A stretch of 64,000 nucleotides of DNA, from positions 620,001 through 684,000 of the forward strand of contig NZ_SODI01000001.1 in NCBI RefSeq assembly GCF_004365915.1. Reading direction: 5' to 3'. The stretch comes from Cryobacterium psychrophilum. GTDB lineage: Bacteria > Actinomycetota > Actinomycetes > Actinomycetales > Microbacteriaceae. Below, one piece after another: positions 14,154-23,790 of the stretch; positions within the stretch are counted from its first letter, which is position 1; each line of letters opens with the position of its first letter. Under the pieces are notes generated by a model that was not told where the DNA came from, made no database searches, and was given only the letters and a program-made list of their open reading frames with translations. Position numbers and translations under genes: made by a program.

Positions 14154-16127
14154 CTAGACGGTCGGCGCACCCGCCATGCTGGCCGCGATGGTGCGCATGG
14201 CCGAGGTGTCGGCCAGGGTGGCGACATCGCCGACATCCCGGCCCTCGGCCACATCTCGCAGCAGACGCCGCATGATCTTGCCCGACCGCGTCTTCGGCAG
14301 CTCCGGCACGATCAGCAGGCGCTTCGGCCTCGCGATCGGCCCGATCTCCTTGGCAACGTGGGCCATGAGCACCGCGGCGACGCCCGCCTGGTCACGGGCG
14401 TCGTTGCCGTTGCCGTCGCGGAGGATGACAAAGGCCACGATGGCCTGGCCAGTCGTCGGGTCCGAGGCACCCACGACGGCGGACTCCGCCACGGCGGGGT
14501 GGGAGACGAGAGCCGACTCCACCTCCACCGTTGAGATGCGGTGGCCCGAGATGTTCATCACGTCATCGACCCGGCCGAGCAGCCAGATGTCACCGTGCTC
14601 GTCGTACTTCGCCCCGTCCCCGGCGAAGTAGTAGCCCTGCGCCTTGAACTGGTCCCAGTAGACCTCTTGGGCGCGTTCCGGTTCGCCCCAGATGCCCCGG
14701 GACATGGCGGGCCAGGGCTTGTCGATGACGAGGTACCCACCCTCGCCCGCTTCGACCTGCTGGCCGTGGTCGTCGACGATCTGCACGGATATCCCGGGCA
14801 GCGCCACCTGCGCCGAGCCCGGTTTCGTGGCCGTGACGCCGGGCAGCGGGGTGATCATGATCGCGCCGGTCTCGGTCTGCCACCACGTATCGACGATCGG
14901 TGTCGTACCCCGGCCGATGTGCGTGTGGTACCACATCCACGCTTCCGGGTTGATGGGCTCCCCCACGCTGCCGAGCAGACGCACCGACTCGAGGTTGTAC
15001 CCCTGCGGAATGTGCTCGCCCCACTTCATGAAGGTGCGGATCAGCGTCGGCGCAATGTAGTAGATCGTCACGCCGTACTTCTCGATAATCTCGAAGTGCC
15101 GTCCCTCGTGCGGGGTGTTCGGCGTTCCCTCGTACATCACCTGGGTGGCGCGGTTGGCCAGGGGCCCGTAGACGATGTAGCTGTGCCCCGTGATCCAGCC
15201 GATGTCGGCACCGCACCAGTAGACATCCGTGTCCGGTTTGAGGTCGAAGACCACGCGGTGCGTATACGCGACCTGGGTGAGGTATCCACCGGAGGTGTGC
15301 AGGATGCCCTTGGGCTTACCTGTCGTGCCCGACGTGTAGAGAATGAACAGCGGATGCTCCGAGTCGAACGACTCGGGCTCGTGCTCGGGCGACTGGGAGC
15401 CGACGAACTCGTCCCACCAGAGATCCCGCCCGCCCTGCATCGCGACAGGCTCCCCCACACGCCGAACAACAAGCACCTTCTCCACGGTTTCGGCGCCCTC
15501 GAGCGCCTCGTCGACATTCGCCTTCATCGGCGCGCCGGCTCCTCGCCGGTATTGCCCATCAGAGGTGATGACGACTCGTGCCTCGGCGTCGTCCACCCTG
15601 GCGCGCAGGGCAGCCGGCGAGAATCCGCCGAAGACGACACTGTGCACGAGGCCCAGACGGGCGCAGGCGAGCATGGAGACGACCGCCTCCGGGATCATCG
15701 GCAGCTGGATGACGACCCGGTCGCCGGCGACCAGGCCGAGTGAGGACAGCGCGTTGGCCGCCCGGCTGACCTCGTCCTTGAGCTGCGCGTAGGTGATGTC
15801 GCGGGTGTCGCCGGGCTCGCCGACCCAGTGCAGGGCAACCTGGTCACCGTGCCCGGACTCCACGTGACGGTCCACGCAGTTGTACGCCACGTTGAGCTTG
15901 CCGCCGTGGAACCAGCGCGCGTTCGGCGGGTTCGACCAGTCGAGCACCTCGTCCCATGGCTGCGTCCAGACGAGATTCTCGGCCTGGGTGGCCCAGAAGT
16001 GCTCGCTGTCCCGATCGGCGTGCTCGTAGTGCGAGGCATCGGCATTCGCTTGGGCCTGAAAATGCTCCGTCGGCGCGAAGGTGCGGGTGACATCCGGACC
16101 GGTCCGGGCACTGGATTCCCTCGACAT
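14154..16127 (-). CDS. acs: Acetate-CoA ligase (acetyl-CoA synthetase)
   Basis: 657 residues, the usual length. It activates acetate with ATP and CoA to acetyl-CoA via acetyl-AMP. Visible motifs: the N-terminal Acs domain ('HFWATQAENLVW', 'ANARWFHGGKLNVAYNCVDR'), the P-loop-like 'YTSGTTGKPKG', 'VDTWWQTETG', the hinge 'GRVDDVMNISGHR', and the C-terminal 'TRSGKIMRR' with the lysine that is acetylated in family members. The ATG overlaps the symporter stop (TGATG arrangement), so uptake and activation are translationally coupled. Confidence 0.97.
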   Translation of the reverse strand: MSRESSARTGPDVTRTFAPTEHFQAQANADASHYEHADRDSEHFWATQAENLVWTQPWDEVLDWSNPPNARWFHGGKLNVAYNCVDRHVESGHGDQVALHWVGEPGDTRDITYAQLKDEVSRAANALSSLGLVAGDRVVIQLPMIPEAVVSMLACARLGLVHSVVFGGFSPAALRARVDDAEARVVITSDGQYRRGAGAPMKANVDEALEGAETVEKVLVVRRVGEPVAMQGGRDLWWDEFVGSQSPEHEPESFDSEHPLFILYTSGTTGKPKGILHTSGGYLTQVAYTHRVVFDLKPDTDVYWCGADIGWITGHSYIVYGPLANRATQVMYEGTPNTPHEGRHFEIIEKYGVTIYYIAPTLIRTFMKWGEHIPQGYNLESVRLLGSVGEPINPEAWMWYHTHIGRGTTPIVDTWWQTETGAIMITPLPGVTATKPGSAQVALPGISVQIVDDHGQQVEAGEGGYLVIDKPWPAMSRGIWGEPERAQEVYWDQFKAQGYYFAGDGAKYDEHGDIWLLGRVDDVMNISGHRISTVEVESALVSHPAVAESAVVGASDPTTGQAIVAFVILRDGNGNDARDQAGVAAVLMAHVAKEIGPIARPKRLLIVPELPKTRSGKIMRRLLRDVAEGRDVGDVATLADTSAMRTIAASMAGAPTV

Positions 16128-17740
16128 CAGTGGTCCACCGCTTCCTTCTCGGCGCCGACGCCGGTGAGCGAACGCACCTCCATTTCGGCCTGCTTGTCCA
16201 CGTCGCGCGGGACCTTGTCGAGCACGGTGCCGAGCCAGCCCAGGATGAAGGCGAGCGGGATGGAGACAAGGCCCGGGTTGCTGAGCGGGAAGATCGCGAA
16301 GTCAGCGCCGGGGATCATCGACGTTGCGGAGCCGGAGACGACGGGCGAGAACGCGATCAGGAGGATGGCCGAGGCCAGTCCGCCGTACATGCTCCACACG
16401 GCGCCCTGGGTGCTGAACTTCTTCCAGAACAGTGAGTACAGGATGGTCGGCAGGTTGGCCGAGGCTGCGACGGCGAACGCCAGCGCCACGAGGAAGGCCA
16501 CGTTCTGGCCGTTGGCGCCGATACCGCCGATGATCGCAATGATGCCGATGATGATCACGGTGCGACGTGCAATCTTGACCTCGTCCTCCGGACGGGCGTT
16601 GCCCTTCTTGAACACGCTGGCGTAGATGTCGTGGGCGAAGGACGCGGCGGCGGTGATGGTCAGGCCGGCCACAACGGCCAGGATCGTCGCGAAGGCCACC
16701 GCAGAGATCAGGCCGAGCAGAATCGGACCGCCGAGCTCGAAGGCCAGCAACGGAGCGGCGGAGTTGACGCCGCCCGGGGAGGCAAGGATGCGGTCGGCGC
16801 CGATGAGTGCTGCCGCGCCGTAACCGAGAACCAGCGTGAAGATGTAGAACCCACCGATGAGCCAGATGGCCCACACGACTGAGCGGCGAGCTTCCTTGGC
16901 CGTCGGAACGGTGTAGAAGCGCATCAGCACGTGCGGCAGCGCCGCGGTGCCGAGCACCAGGGCGAGAGCCAGGGAGATGAAGTCAAGCTTGGTGACATCG
17001 TTCAGGCCGAACTTGAGGCCGGGGTTCAGGATCTCCGGGTTGCCCGCAGTCACCACGGCGGCGTCCAGCAGGGTGGAGAGGTTGAAGCCGTGCAGGGCGA
17101 GCACCCAGACGGTCATCACGGCGGCGCCAGCGATCAGCAGGCAGGCCTTGATGATCTGCACCCAGGTGGTGCCCTTCATGCCGCCGATGAGTACATAAAC
17201 GATCATCAGGGCACCGACGATGGTAATGACGATGGACTGGCCGGCCTTGTCGTTGATTCCGAGAAGGAGCGAGACGAGCCCGCCGGCGCCGGCCATCTGG
17301 GCCAGCAGGTAGAAGAAGCACACGACCAGGGTGGTGATCGCGGCCGCGATGCGAACCGGGCGCTGCTTCAAACGGAAGGAGAGGACATCCGCCATCGTGT
17401 ATTTGCCGGTGTTGCGCAGGAGCTCAGCGACCAGCAGTAGCGCGACCAGCCACGCGACGAGGAAGCCGATGGAGTACATGAAGCCGTCGTAGCCGGTGAT
17501 GGCAATCGCCCCAACGATGCCGAGGAACGACGCCGCAGAGAGGTAGTCGCCGGCGATGGCGGTGCCGTTCTGGCCGCCGGTGAAGGAACGTCCGGCCGCG
17601 TAGTAGTCGGCTGCGGTCTTGTTGTTGCGGCTCGCGCGAAGCACGATGAACAGCGTGATCGCGACAAAGGCGCCGAAAATGCTGATATTCAGGACCGGGT
17701 TGCCCGGGGAGGATGCCGCGGTTGCAAGGTGGATATTCAC
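16127..17740 (-). CDS. actP: Sodium:solute symporter, cation/acetate symporter ActP/MctC type
   Basis: 537 residues with about 13 hydrophobic segments and the SSS family signature around 'ADYYAAGRSFTGGQNGTAIAG' and 'DYLSAASFLGIVGAIA'. The C-terminal cytoplasmic tail 'VLDKVPRDVDKQAEMEVRSL' is typical of ActP. Its place between a DUF485 gene and acs points to acetate or other short monocarboxylates. GTG start at 17740 with AAGGAG five bases upstream, overlapping the DUF485 stop (GTGA). Confidence 0.93.
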   Translation of the reverse strand: MNIHLATAASSPGNPVLNISIFGAFVAITLFIVLRASRNNKTAADYYAAGRSFTGGQNGTAIAGDYLSAASFLGIVGAIAITGYDGFMYSIGFLVAWLVALLLVAELLRNTGKYTMADVLSFRLKQRPVRIAAAITTLVVCFFYLLAQMAGAGGLVSLLLGINDKAGQSIVITIVGALMIVYVLIGGMKGTTWVQIIKACLLIAGAAVMTVWVLALHGFNLSTLLDAAVVTAGNPEILNPGLKFGLNDVTKLDFISLALALVLGTAALPHVLMRFYTVPTAKEARRSVVWAIWLIGGFYIFTLVLGYGAAALIGADRILASPGGVNSAAPLLAFELGGPILLGLISAVAFATILAVVAGLTITAAASFAHDIYASVFKKGNARPEDEVKIARRTVIIIGIIAIIGGIGANGQNVAFLVALAFAVAASANLPTILYSLFWKKFSTQGAVWSMYGGLASAILLIAFSPVVSGSATSMIPGADFAIFPLSNPGLVSIPLAFILGWLGTVLDKVPRDVDKQAEMEVRSLTGVGAEKEAVDH

Positions 17741-18105
17741 TTGGACTCCTTCGTGGCAAATGCGAGCGGGCCCTCAATTTCGTGGCGGATTTTCGACGCG
17801 ATCGGGTCGAGCCGGCGCCCGGCGTAGCTGACGTACCAGGTGGTGATCGCGAAGGTGGTGACGATCTGTGCGAGGCCGAGCAGCAGGCCGATGTTCACGC
17901 TGCCGAAGACCTTGATCGACATGAAGTCGTGCGCGTAACCCGCCAGGAGCACGTACGCGAAATACCAGAGCAGGAAGGCGATGGCCACCGGGAAGACGAA
18001 ACTCCGATGACGTTTGCGCAGCTCCTGGAATTCGTCCGATTTCTGCACTTGATGGAAGGTCTCTGCCGAAACGGCCACTTCCTCGGTCAGGGCGTCATTG
18101 CCCAT
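17737..18105 (-). CDS. DUF485 membrane protein, symporter partner
   Basis: 122 residues from the ATG at 18105, which has GAGGAGAA in front; longer frames upstream lack such a site. Two membrane segments ('FVFPVAIAFLLWYFAYVLLAG', about residues 41-61, and 'VNIGLLLGLAQIVTTFAITT') are flanked by 'EFQELRKRHRSF' and 'WYVSYAGRRLDPIA', the DUF485 signature. Such genes almost always precede actP-type symporters and are probably a small subunit. First gene of the acs operon, divergent from the histidine kinase across 176 bases. Confidence 0.92.
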   Translation of the reverse strand: MGNDALTEEVAVSAETFHQVQKSDEFQELRKRHRSFVFPVAIAFLLWYFAYVLLAGYAHDFMSIKVFGSVNIGLLLGLAQIVTTFAITTWYVSYAGRRLDPIASKIRHEIEGPLAFATKESK

Positions 18106-18281
18106 GATGTTCTCCTCGTCATTGAAAAAGATTCCCGCAGTCGCTGCCGGGACTTGTATGGTGCGGCCCACTCTCCCCCGAGTCGCCTCTCCGGTGACCG
18201 CGTTCCGGGGAATCCATCGCCCAACGGCAGTCAGCATGCGCCGAACGGCAGGTTCCTCGCGTGAGGATTAGTGTTAGCACC

Positions 18282-19475
18282 ATGCCCGAGTCACCGCTGC
18301 TCACCGTGGCCGTTATCGGCGTCGTCGTGATCACCCTGATCATCGCGCTCGTCGGCGCCGTGGGATTCCGGCTGCTCCGCTCGTGGCGGGAACTGGGCAC
18401 GGATGCGGAGCGGGCCACGTTCACGACGCTGCACTCAGCATCTTTGGCGGGCAAGCACCTGCGCAACGGACTCGAACCGGCCGGTGCCGCGAAGGCGAGC
18501 AAACATCTGCGGAGCCTGCTGGGCTGCGAGGCGGTGGCCCTCACGGATGTTACTGGTGTGCTCGCCTGGGACGGGATCGGGGAAGATCACCGCGACGCGG
18601 CCATGGGCCTGGCCGCGAAGGTGCTGGCGACGGGCCGCACCCAGGTGGTCCGGGAGTCCGGGACGCACTTGGTCGAGCTGAAAGAGGCCGTCGTGGCCCC
18701 GATCCGGGCCGGATCGCGCATCGTGGGCGCGCTTGTCGCCTACGCGCCGCGGGCCAAGCCGGGCCTGGTTCGCGCCACCGGCGAGGTGGCCGACTGGGTG
18801 GCGGCGCAGGTCGAACTGGCCGAACTTGAGTCCTCCCGCACGCTTCTGGTCGAGGCCGAAGTGCGCGCGCTGCGCGCCCAGATCAGCCCTCATTTCATCT
18901 ACAACTCGCTCAACGCCATCGCCTCCTTCATCACCACCGATCCGGCCAAGGCCCGCGACCTCGTGCTGGAGTTCGCCGACTTCACCCGGTACTCCTTCCG
19001 CCGGCACGGCGATTTCACCACCGTCGCCGAGGAGTTACGCTGCATCGAGCACTACCTCAAGCTGGAACGCGCCCGTTTCGGCGACCGGTTGCTGGTCAGC
19101 CTGACCATCGCGCCGGAGGTGCTGAGCACCGTGATTCCCTTCCTCAGCCTGCAGCCGCTCGTGGAGAATGCCGTGCGGCACGGGCTTGAGGACAAGGAAG
19201 GCATCGGCAGAATAACGATCACCGCCCAGGATGCGGGGGCGTTCGTGGAGGTCACGATCGAAGACGATGGTGTCGGCATCGAACCGGAGCACCTGCGGTC
19301 GGTGCTTGCAGGCCATAGCGACAGCGATCACGTCGGGCTGCGCAACGTCGACTCCCGGCTGCGCCAGGTCTACGGCGATGACCATGGGCTGGTCGTGGAC
19401 ACCGCCCCCGGTGCGGGAACGCTCATCACCATGCGGGTGCCCAAGTCCCAGCCCCGACCCGACCTCGCCTCATGA
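18282..19475 (+). CDS. LytS-type sensor histidine kinase
   Basis: 397 residues from ATG 18282 (an in-frame GTG at 18261 is also possible). One N-terminal membrane segment (about residues 6-30), then a GAF-like domain (about 60-185), the LytS-type phosphoacceptor region 'ALRAQISPHFIYNSLNAIASF' (His about 203) and an ATPase domain with 'PLVENAVRHGLEDKEG' (N box), 'VTIEDDGVGIEPEHL' (G1) and 'GLRNVDSRLRQVYGDDHG'. With little outside the membrane it probably senses an intracellular signal. Followed by its LytTR regulator after 32 bases. Confidence 0.93.
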   Translation: MPESPLLTVAVIGVVVITLIIALVGAVGFRLLRSWRELGTDAERATFTTLHSASLAGKHLRNGLEPAGAAKASKHLRSLLGCEAVALTDVTGVLAWDGIGEDHRDAAMGLAAKVLATGRTQVVRESGTHLVELKEAVVAPIRAGSRIVGALVAYAPRAKPGLVRATGEVADWVAAQVELAELESSRTLLVEAEVRALRAQISPHFIYNSLNAIASFITTDPAKARDLVLEFADFTRYSFRRHGDFTTVAEELRCIEHYLKLERARFGDRLLVSLTIAPEVLSTVIPFLSLQPLVENAVRHGLEDKEGIGRITITAQDAGAFVEVTIEDDGVGIEPEHLRSVLAGHSDSDHVGLRNVDSRLRQVYGDDHGLVVDTAPGAGTLITMRVPKSQPRPDLAS

Positions 19476-19507
19476 CCGACGTGCCCAGTGACTGACAGAC
19501 TGACTCC

Positions 19508-20230
19508 ATGATCACTGTCCTCATTGCCGATGACGAGCCGCCCGCCCTGGACGAGCTGACCTTCCTGCTCGGCAAGGACGAACGGGTCGGTACGATTCAC
19601 CGCGCCTCGTCCGGATCAGAGGCCCTGCGCATCCTCGATCACGAACGTGTGGACGCGCTGTTCCTCGACATCCATATGCCGGGGCTGTCAGGCCTGGATA
19701 TCGCCCGCGCCCTGTCGCGGGCGGGCCACGCCCCCGCCGTGGTTTTCGTCACCGCCGACGAGGACCACGCCGTGAAAGCCTTTGAGCTGGCCGCCGTCGA
19801 TTACCTGCTCAAGCCCGTTCGCGCCGAACGGCTGGCCATATCGGTCGGGCGGGTGATCGAGGCAATGACGATCGCCGAAACCGTCCCCGCCGCGATGATC
19901 ACCGTCGACGTCGGCGGCGCGAAAAGAATGATCCGCCGCGACGAGGTGCGTTACGTGCAGGCCCAGGGCGACTACGCCCGGCTGCACACCGCGGACTCCA
20001 GCCACCTCATCCGGGTTCCGCTCGCCGATCTGGAGAAGCAATGGGCCGAGGCCGGCTTCCTGCGCATCCACCGGTCCTATCTGGTGTCGATGGCGCACGT
20101 CACGAAGGCGAACCTGGGCGCCGCGCAGCCGACGGTGATCACCAACGGCGCCGAACTGCCCGTGAGCCGGCGGCACCTGCCCGCCCTGCGGGAAAAGCTC
20201 GAGGCCACGCGCATCCGGCCGTCCGCATGA
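19508..20230 (+). CDS. LytTR-family response regulator
   Basis: 240 residues. Receiver domain: 'IADDEPPALDEL' (acidic pocket), 'VDALFLDIHMPGLSG' (phosphoacceptor Asp about 55), 'VFVTADE' and 'AVDYLLKPV' (Lys about 104). The C-terminal LytTR DNA-binding domain shows 'RRDEVRYVQAQGDYARLHT', 'LEKQWAEAGFLRIHRSYLV' and 'LPVSRRHLPALREKL'. It likely controls the flanking transporter operons, as LytTR systems such as BtsSR do for pyruvate uptake. It overlaps the next gene by four bases. Confidence 0.93.
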   Translation: MITVLIADDEPPALDELTFLLGKDERVGTIHRASSGSEALRILDHERVDALFLDIHMPGLSGLDIARALSRAGHAPAVVFVTADEDHAVKAFELAAVDYLLKPVRAERLAISVGRVIEAMTIAETVPAAMITVDVGGAKRMIRRDEVRYVQAQGDYARLHTADSSHLIRVPLADLEKQWAEAGFLRIHRSYLVSMAHVTKANLGAAQPTVITNGAELPVSRRHLPALREKLEATRIRPSA

Positions 20231-20622
20231 GCCCCGACGAGACCCCCGGCCAGAACTCGCCCCGACGGGTGCGGGTCACTGCGCCGCGGTCCCAGGCCCG
20301 GCGAGCTTCGCCGGGCTACCCGGTGGCCCGAGAAGTGGCCGAGCAGTCGGAGGTGGGCCAGGTCTTCGTGCGATCGCTCATCCGCTCACAGCTTCGGCTT
20401 GCGGTGGTCGTCGCGGTCGGCTTCCTCCTCGTGCTGCTGGCCTTTCCGCTGCTACTGGCCTGGGTGCCCGGCATCGACCAGGCCACGTTTCTCGGGGTGC
20501 CCTTCAGCTGGTTACTGCTCGGCGTCGGCGTCTACCCGCTGATCGGGCTGAGCGCCTGGTTATACGTGCGCACCGCCTCGCGCAACGAGGCCCGGTACCT
20601 CGACCTGGTCGAAGACGAATGA
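20227..20622 (+). CDS. DUF485-like small membrane protein, partner of second symporter
   Basis: 131 residues from ATG 20227 overlapping the regulator stop (ATGA). A basic N-terminal tail of about 55 residues precedes two membrane segments ('LAVVVAVGFLLVLLAFPLLLA' region and 'PFSWLLLGVGVYPLIGLSAWL') and the end 'YVRTASRNEARYLDLVEDE'. The two-helix layout and its place just before a symporter make it the functional equivalent of the DUF485 protein of the acs operon, although the sequence match is weaker. Confidence 0.8.
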   Translation: MSPDETPGQNSPRRVRVTAPRSQARRASPGYPVAREVAEQSEVGQVFVRSLIRSQLRLAVVVAVGFLLVLLAFPLLLAWVPGIDQATFLGVPFSWLLLGVGVYPLIGLSAWLYVRTASRNEARYLDLVEDE

Positions 20623-22103
20623 ACCCGGCGGTGGGCTACGCGGGCCTGATCGGCGTCTTCGTCGTGACCGCGGTGATCGGCTTCTACGGCCTCCGGATCT
20701 CCCGGACCACCGAGGATTTCTACGTCGCCTCGCGCACGGTCCGGCCGTGGTGGAACGCCTCCGCCATCGGCGGCGAGTATCTCTCCGCCGCCAGCTTCCT
20801 CGGTGTCGCCGGGCTGATCCTGATCTCCGGGGCGGAAGCGCTCTGGTTCCCGATCGGTTACACGGCCGGCTACCTGATGCTGCTGCTCTTCGTGGCAGCG
20901 CCGCTCCGCCGCTCCGGCGCGTACACGGTTCCCGATTTCACCGAGGGGCGCCTGGAGTCGGTGGCGGCGCGCCGGGTCACCAGCCTCCTCGTGGTCCTCG
21001 TCGGCTGGTTCTACATCGTTCCGCAGTTGCAGGGCGCGGCGCTCACCATCCGCATAGCCACCGGGCTGCCACCGTGGATCGGATCGGTGGCCGTCGCCGT
21101 CGTCGTCTGCATCACGGTCCTGATGGGCGGTATGAGGTCCATCACCTTCGTGCAGGCCTTCCAGTTCTGGCTCAAACTCACGGCGATCGCCGTTCCCATC
21201 GTCTTCGTCCTGATCGTGATGGCCAACAACGGGCTCGCCGTTCCCGTCGTCGCCGAGCCGTTTGCGTCCGATCCGGTCAGTTTTCCCGCGGCCGGCGCCT
21301 ACCGGAACATTTCGCTGGTCATTGCCCTGTTGTTCGGCACGCTGGGACTGCCGCACGTGCTGGTGCGCTTTTACACGAACCCGGACGGCCCGTCCGCCAG
21401 ACGCACGACCCTCATCGTGCTGGCGCTCCTGTCCGTTTTCTACATCTTTCCCACACTGTACGGCGTCGTGGGGCGGGCATTCGCGCCTGACCTCGCGGTC
21501 GTCGGCACAGCGGATGCGCTGGTGCTGCTGCTGCCCGGACGGCTGATCCCCGGGCTGGCGGGCGACGCACTCACGGCCCTGGTCATCGCCGGGGCCTTCG
21601 CCGCATTCCTTTCGACCACCTCGGGGCTCGTGGTCTCCGTCGCGGGCGTGATCAGCCAGGACGTGCTCGGCGGACGGGTGCGCGGATTCCGGATCGCGGC
21701 GGTGTTCTCCTCCATCGCCCCGCTCGGCGTGGCCCTGATGACCGACCCGATGCAACTGGCCGGCAGCGTGGGCCTGGTCTTCGCCTTTACCGCCTCGACC
21801 CTGTGCCCGCTGTTATTGCTCGGCATCTGGTGGCGCGGCCTGACCGACGCCGGCGCGATAGCCGGGATGCTCGCGGGCGGCGCCCTCTGCGGTGGGTCCA
21901 TCGTGCTCGGCAGGGTGCTCGGGTCCGGCGCCGGTCCGCTCGCAGAGCTGCTGGCGCAACCGGCCGCCTGGACCGTTCCCGCGGCCTTCGCCGTGATGAT
22001 CGGGGTATCACTGGCCACGAAGAGCCGGCGTCCGGGCGGCATAACGAAAATCATGACCCGGTTGCACACACCGGAACGTCCGCCGGCCTCCGCGACCCGC
22101 TGA
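20619..22103 (+). CDS. Second sodium:solute symporter of the acetate/monocarboxylate type
   Basis: 494 residues with about 13 hydrophobic segments. It shares with the other symporter 'TTEDFYVASRTVRPWWNASA' (compare the AGRS region), 'GGEYLSAASFLGVAGLILIS', 'ITVLMGGMRSITFVQAFQFW' and 'GLPHVLVRFYTNPDG'. It lacks the long ActP C-terminal tail. Overlaps the small DUF485-like gene (ATGA). It is probably the target of the LytSR pair upstream; the exact substrate (acetate, pyruvate, propionate) is not visible. Confidence 0.9.
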   Translation: MNPAVGYAGLIGVFVVTAVIGFYGLRISRTTEDFYVASRTVRPWWNASAIGGEYLSAASFLGVAGLILISGAEALWFPIGYTAGYLMLLLFVAAPLRRSGAYTVPDFTEGRLESVAARRVTSLLVVLVGWFYIVPQLQGAALTIRIATGLPPWIGSVAVAVVVCITVLMGGMRSITFVQAFQFWLKLTAIAVPIVFVLIVMANNGLAVPVVAEPFASDPVSFPAAGAYRNISLVIALLFGTLGLPHVLVRFYTNPDGPSARRTTLIVLALLSVFYIFPTLYGVVGRAFAPDLAVVGTADALVLLLPGRLIPGLAGDALTALVIAGAFAAFLSTTSGLVVSVAGVISQDVLGGRVRGFRIAAVFSSIAPLGVALMTDPMQLAGSVGLVFAFTASTLCPLLLLGIWWRGLTDAGAIAGMLAGGALCGGSIVLGRVLGSGAGPLAELLAQPAAWTVPAAFAVMIGVSLATKSRRPGGITKIMTRLHTPERPPASATR

Positions 22104-22230
22104 TCGGCCGACCATCGCTCGACGGGCTCGACCTCCGAAGCGCACATTTCGACAAGCACGCGCACGCTCAGCCGTGCGCACACTGTCTAAATTGGCGCGC
22201 GAGCATCCGTCCTGTGGACGGGGGAAACGC

Positions 22231-22264
22231 GAAACGCGCGCGCCCCGAAGGACGCGCGCGTTTC
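22231..22264. terminator. Bidirectional terminator between the symporter and der
   Basis: 12-bp perfect stem GAAACGCGCGCG/CGCGCGCGTTTC with a 10-base loop, followed by TTTCTG on plus and TTTCGCG on minus. It lies between two convergent genes. Confidence 0.8.
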
Positions 22265-22278
22265 TGTAAGCAAACTGT

Positions 22279-23790
22279 TTAGCGCTTGCGCTTCTCACGC
22301 ACGCGCATGCTGAGGTTGATCGGGCTTCCTTCGAAGCCGTAGAGCTCGCGCAGACGACGCTGGATGTAACGGCGGTAACCCGGGTCCAGGAACCCCGTGG
22401 TGAACACCACGAACGTCGGAGGACGGCTCGACGCCTGGGTGCCGAAGAGGATGCGAGGCTGCTTGCCACCGCGCACGGGGTGCGGGTGGGCTGCGGCGAG
22501 CTCGGCCAGGAAGGCGTTGAACTTGCCGGTGGCGATGCGGGTGTCCCACGACTCGAGCGCGAGTTCGAGGGCCGGAACCAGCTTCTCCATGTGGCGACCG
22601 GTCAGCGCCGAGATGTTCACGCGCGGGGCCCACGACACGTGTGCCAGGTCCTGCTCGATTTCACGCTCGAGGTAGCGGCGACGGTCGTCGTCGATCTGGT
22701 CCCACTTGTTGAAGGCGAGAACGAGGGCGCGACCCGATTCAATGACGAGGTCTATCACGCGAATGTCCTGCTCGCTGATGACCTCGGTCACGTCGAGGAG
22801 AACCACGGCGACCTCGGCCTTTTCGAGCGCGGCACTGGTACGCAGCGAGGCGTAGAAGTCGGCGCCCTGCGCGAGGTGAACGCGGCGGCGAATTCCGGCG
22901 GTGTCAACGAAACGCCACACCTTGCCGCCGAGCTCAACCTGTTCGTCAACCGGGTCGCGGGTGGTTCCGGCGAGGCTGTTGACGACAACGCGCTCTTCAC
23001 CGACGACCTTGTTCAGGAGGCTCGACTTGCCCACGTTCGGGCGGCCGAGGATGGCCACGCGGCGGGGGCCGCCGATTTCCTGCTTGGCTACAGCGGAGAT
23101 CTCGGGGAGAACTTTGAGGATCTCGTCGAGCAGGTCAGCGACGCCACGACCGTGCAGGGCGGAAACCGGCCACGGCTGGCCGAGTCCGAGCGACCACAGG
23201 CTTGCCGCTTCGGGCTCCTGGCGTACGTCGTCAACCTTGTTGGCGATCAGGAAGACGGGCTTGCCGCTCTTGCGCAGCATCCGTACAACGGCTTCGTCGG
23301 TCGACGTGGGCCCAACGTTCGCGTCAACGACAAACATGACGAGGTCGGAGAGGTCGATGGCGATCTCGGCCTGGGCGGCAACGGATGCGTCGATGCCCTT
23401 GGCGTCGGGCTCCCACCCTCCGGTGTCGACGAGGCTGAACTTGCGTTCGTTCCAATCGCCCTTGTACGCCACGCGGTCACGCGTCACGCCGGGGGTGTCT
23501 TCAACGACGGCCTCGCGGCGGCCGAGAATACGGTTGACGAGCGCCGACTTGCCCACGTTGGGGCGGCCGACGATCGCGATCACCGGAACGGCCGGCAGGT
23601 ACTGGATCGCGTTCGGGTCGTCGGTGACGGTCGACAGCACGTCGAAGTCTTCGTCATCGAGATCGTACTCGTCGAGGCCGGTGCGCAGCGCTTCTGCTCG
23701 CTTGGCGGCCAGCTCCTCGTCGAGGTTCGCCAGCCTTTCCGCCAGCTCGTTGTCGAGCGCGGAGCCCGTGTCGTCGTATTCCTCAGTCAT
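22279..23790 (-). CDS. der: Ribosome biogenesis GTPase Der (EngA)
   Basis: 503 residues with the two tandem GTPase domains unique to Der: '[14 protein letters not shown]', 'DTGGW', 'NKVD' (first) and '[16 protein letters not shown]', 'DTAGI', 'NKWD' (second), then the C-terminal KH-like domain ('[19 protein letters not shown]'). It acts in 50S subunit maturation. The N-terminal acidic extension of about 70 residues is usual in actinobacteria. Start overlaps the cmk stop by 8 bases. Confidence 0.97.
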   Translation of the reverse strand: MTEEYDDTGSALDNELAERLANLDEELAAKRAEALRTGLDEYDLDDEDFDVLSTVTDDPNAIQYLPAVPVIAIVGRPNVGKSALVNRILGRREAVVEDTPGVTRDRVAYKGDWNERKFSLVDTGGWEPDAKGIDASVAAQAEIAIDLSDLVMFVVDANVGPTSTDEAVVRMLRKSGKPVFLIANKVDDVRQEPEAASLWSLGLGQPWPVSALHGRGVADLLDEILKVLPEISAVAKQEIGGPRRVAILGRPNVGKSSLLNKVVGEERVVVNSLAGTTRDPVDEQVELGGKVWRFVDTAGIRRRVHLAQGADFYASLRTSAALEKAEVAVVLLDVTEVISEQDIRVIDLVIESGRALVLAFNKWDQIDDDRRRYLEREIEQDLAHVSWAPRVNISALTGRHMEKLVPALELALESWDTRIATGKFNAFLAELAAAHPHPVRGGKQPRILFGTQASSRPPTFVVFTTGFLDPGYRRYIQRRLRELYGFEGSPINLSMRVREKRKR

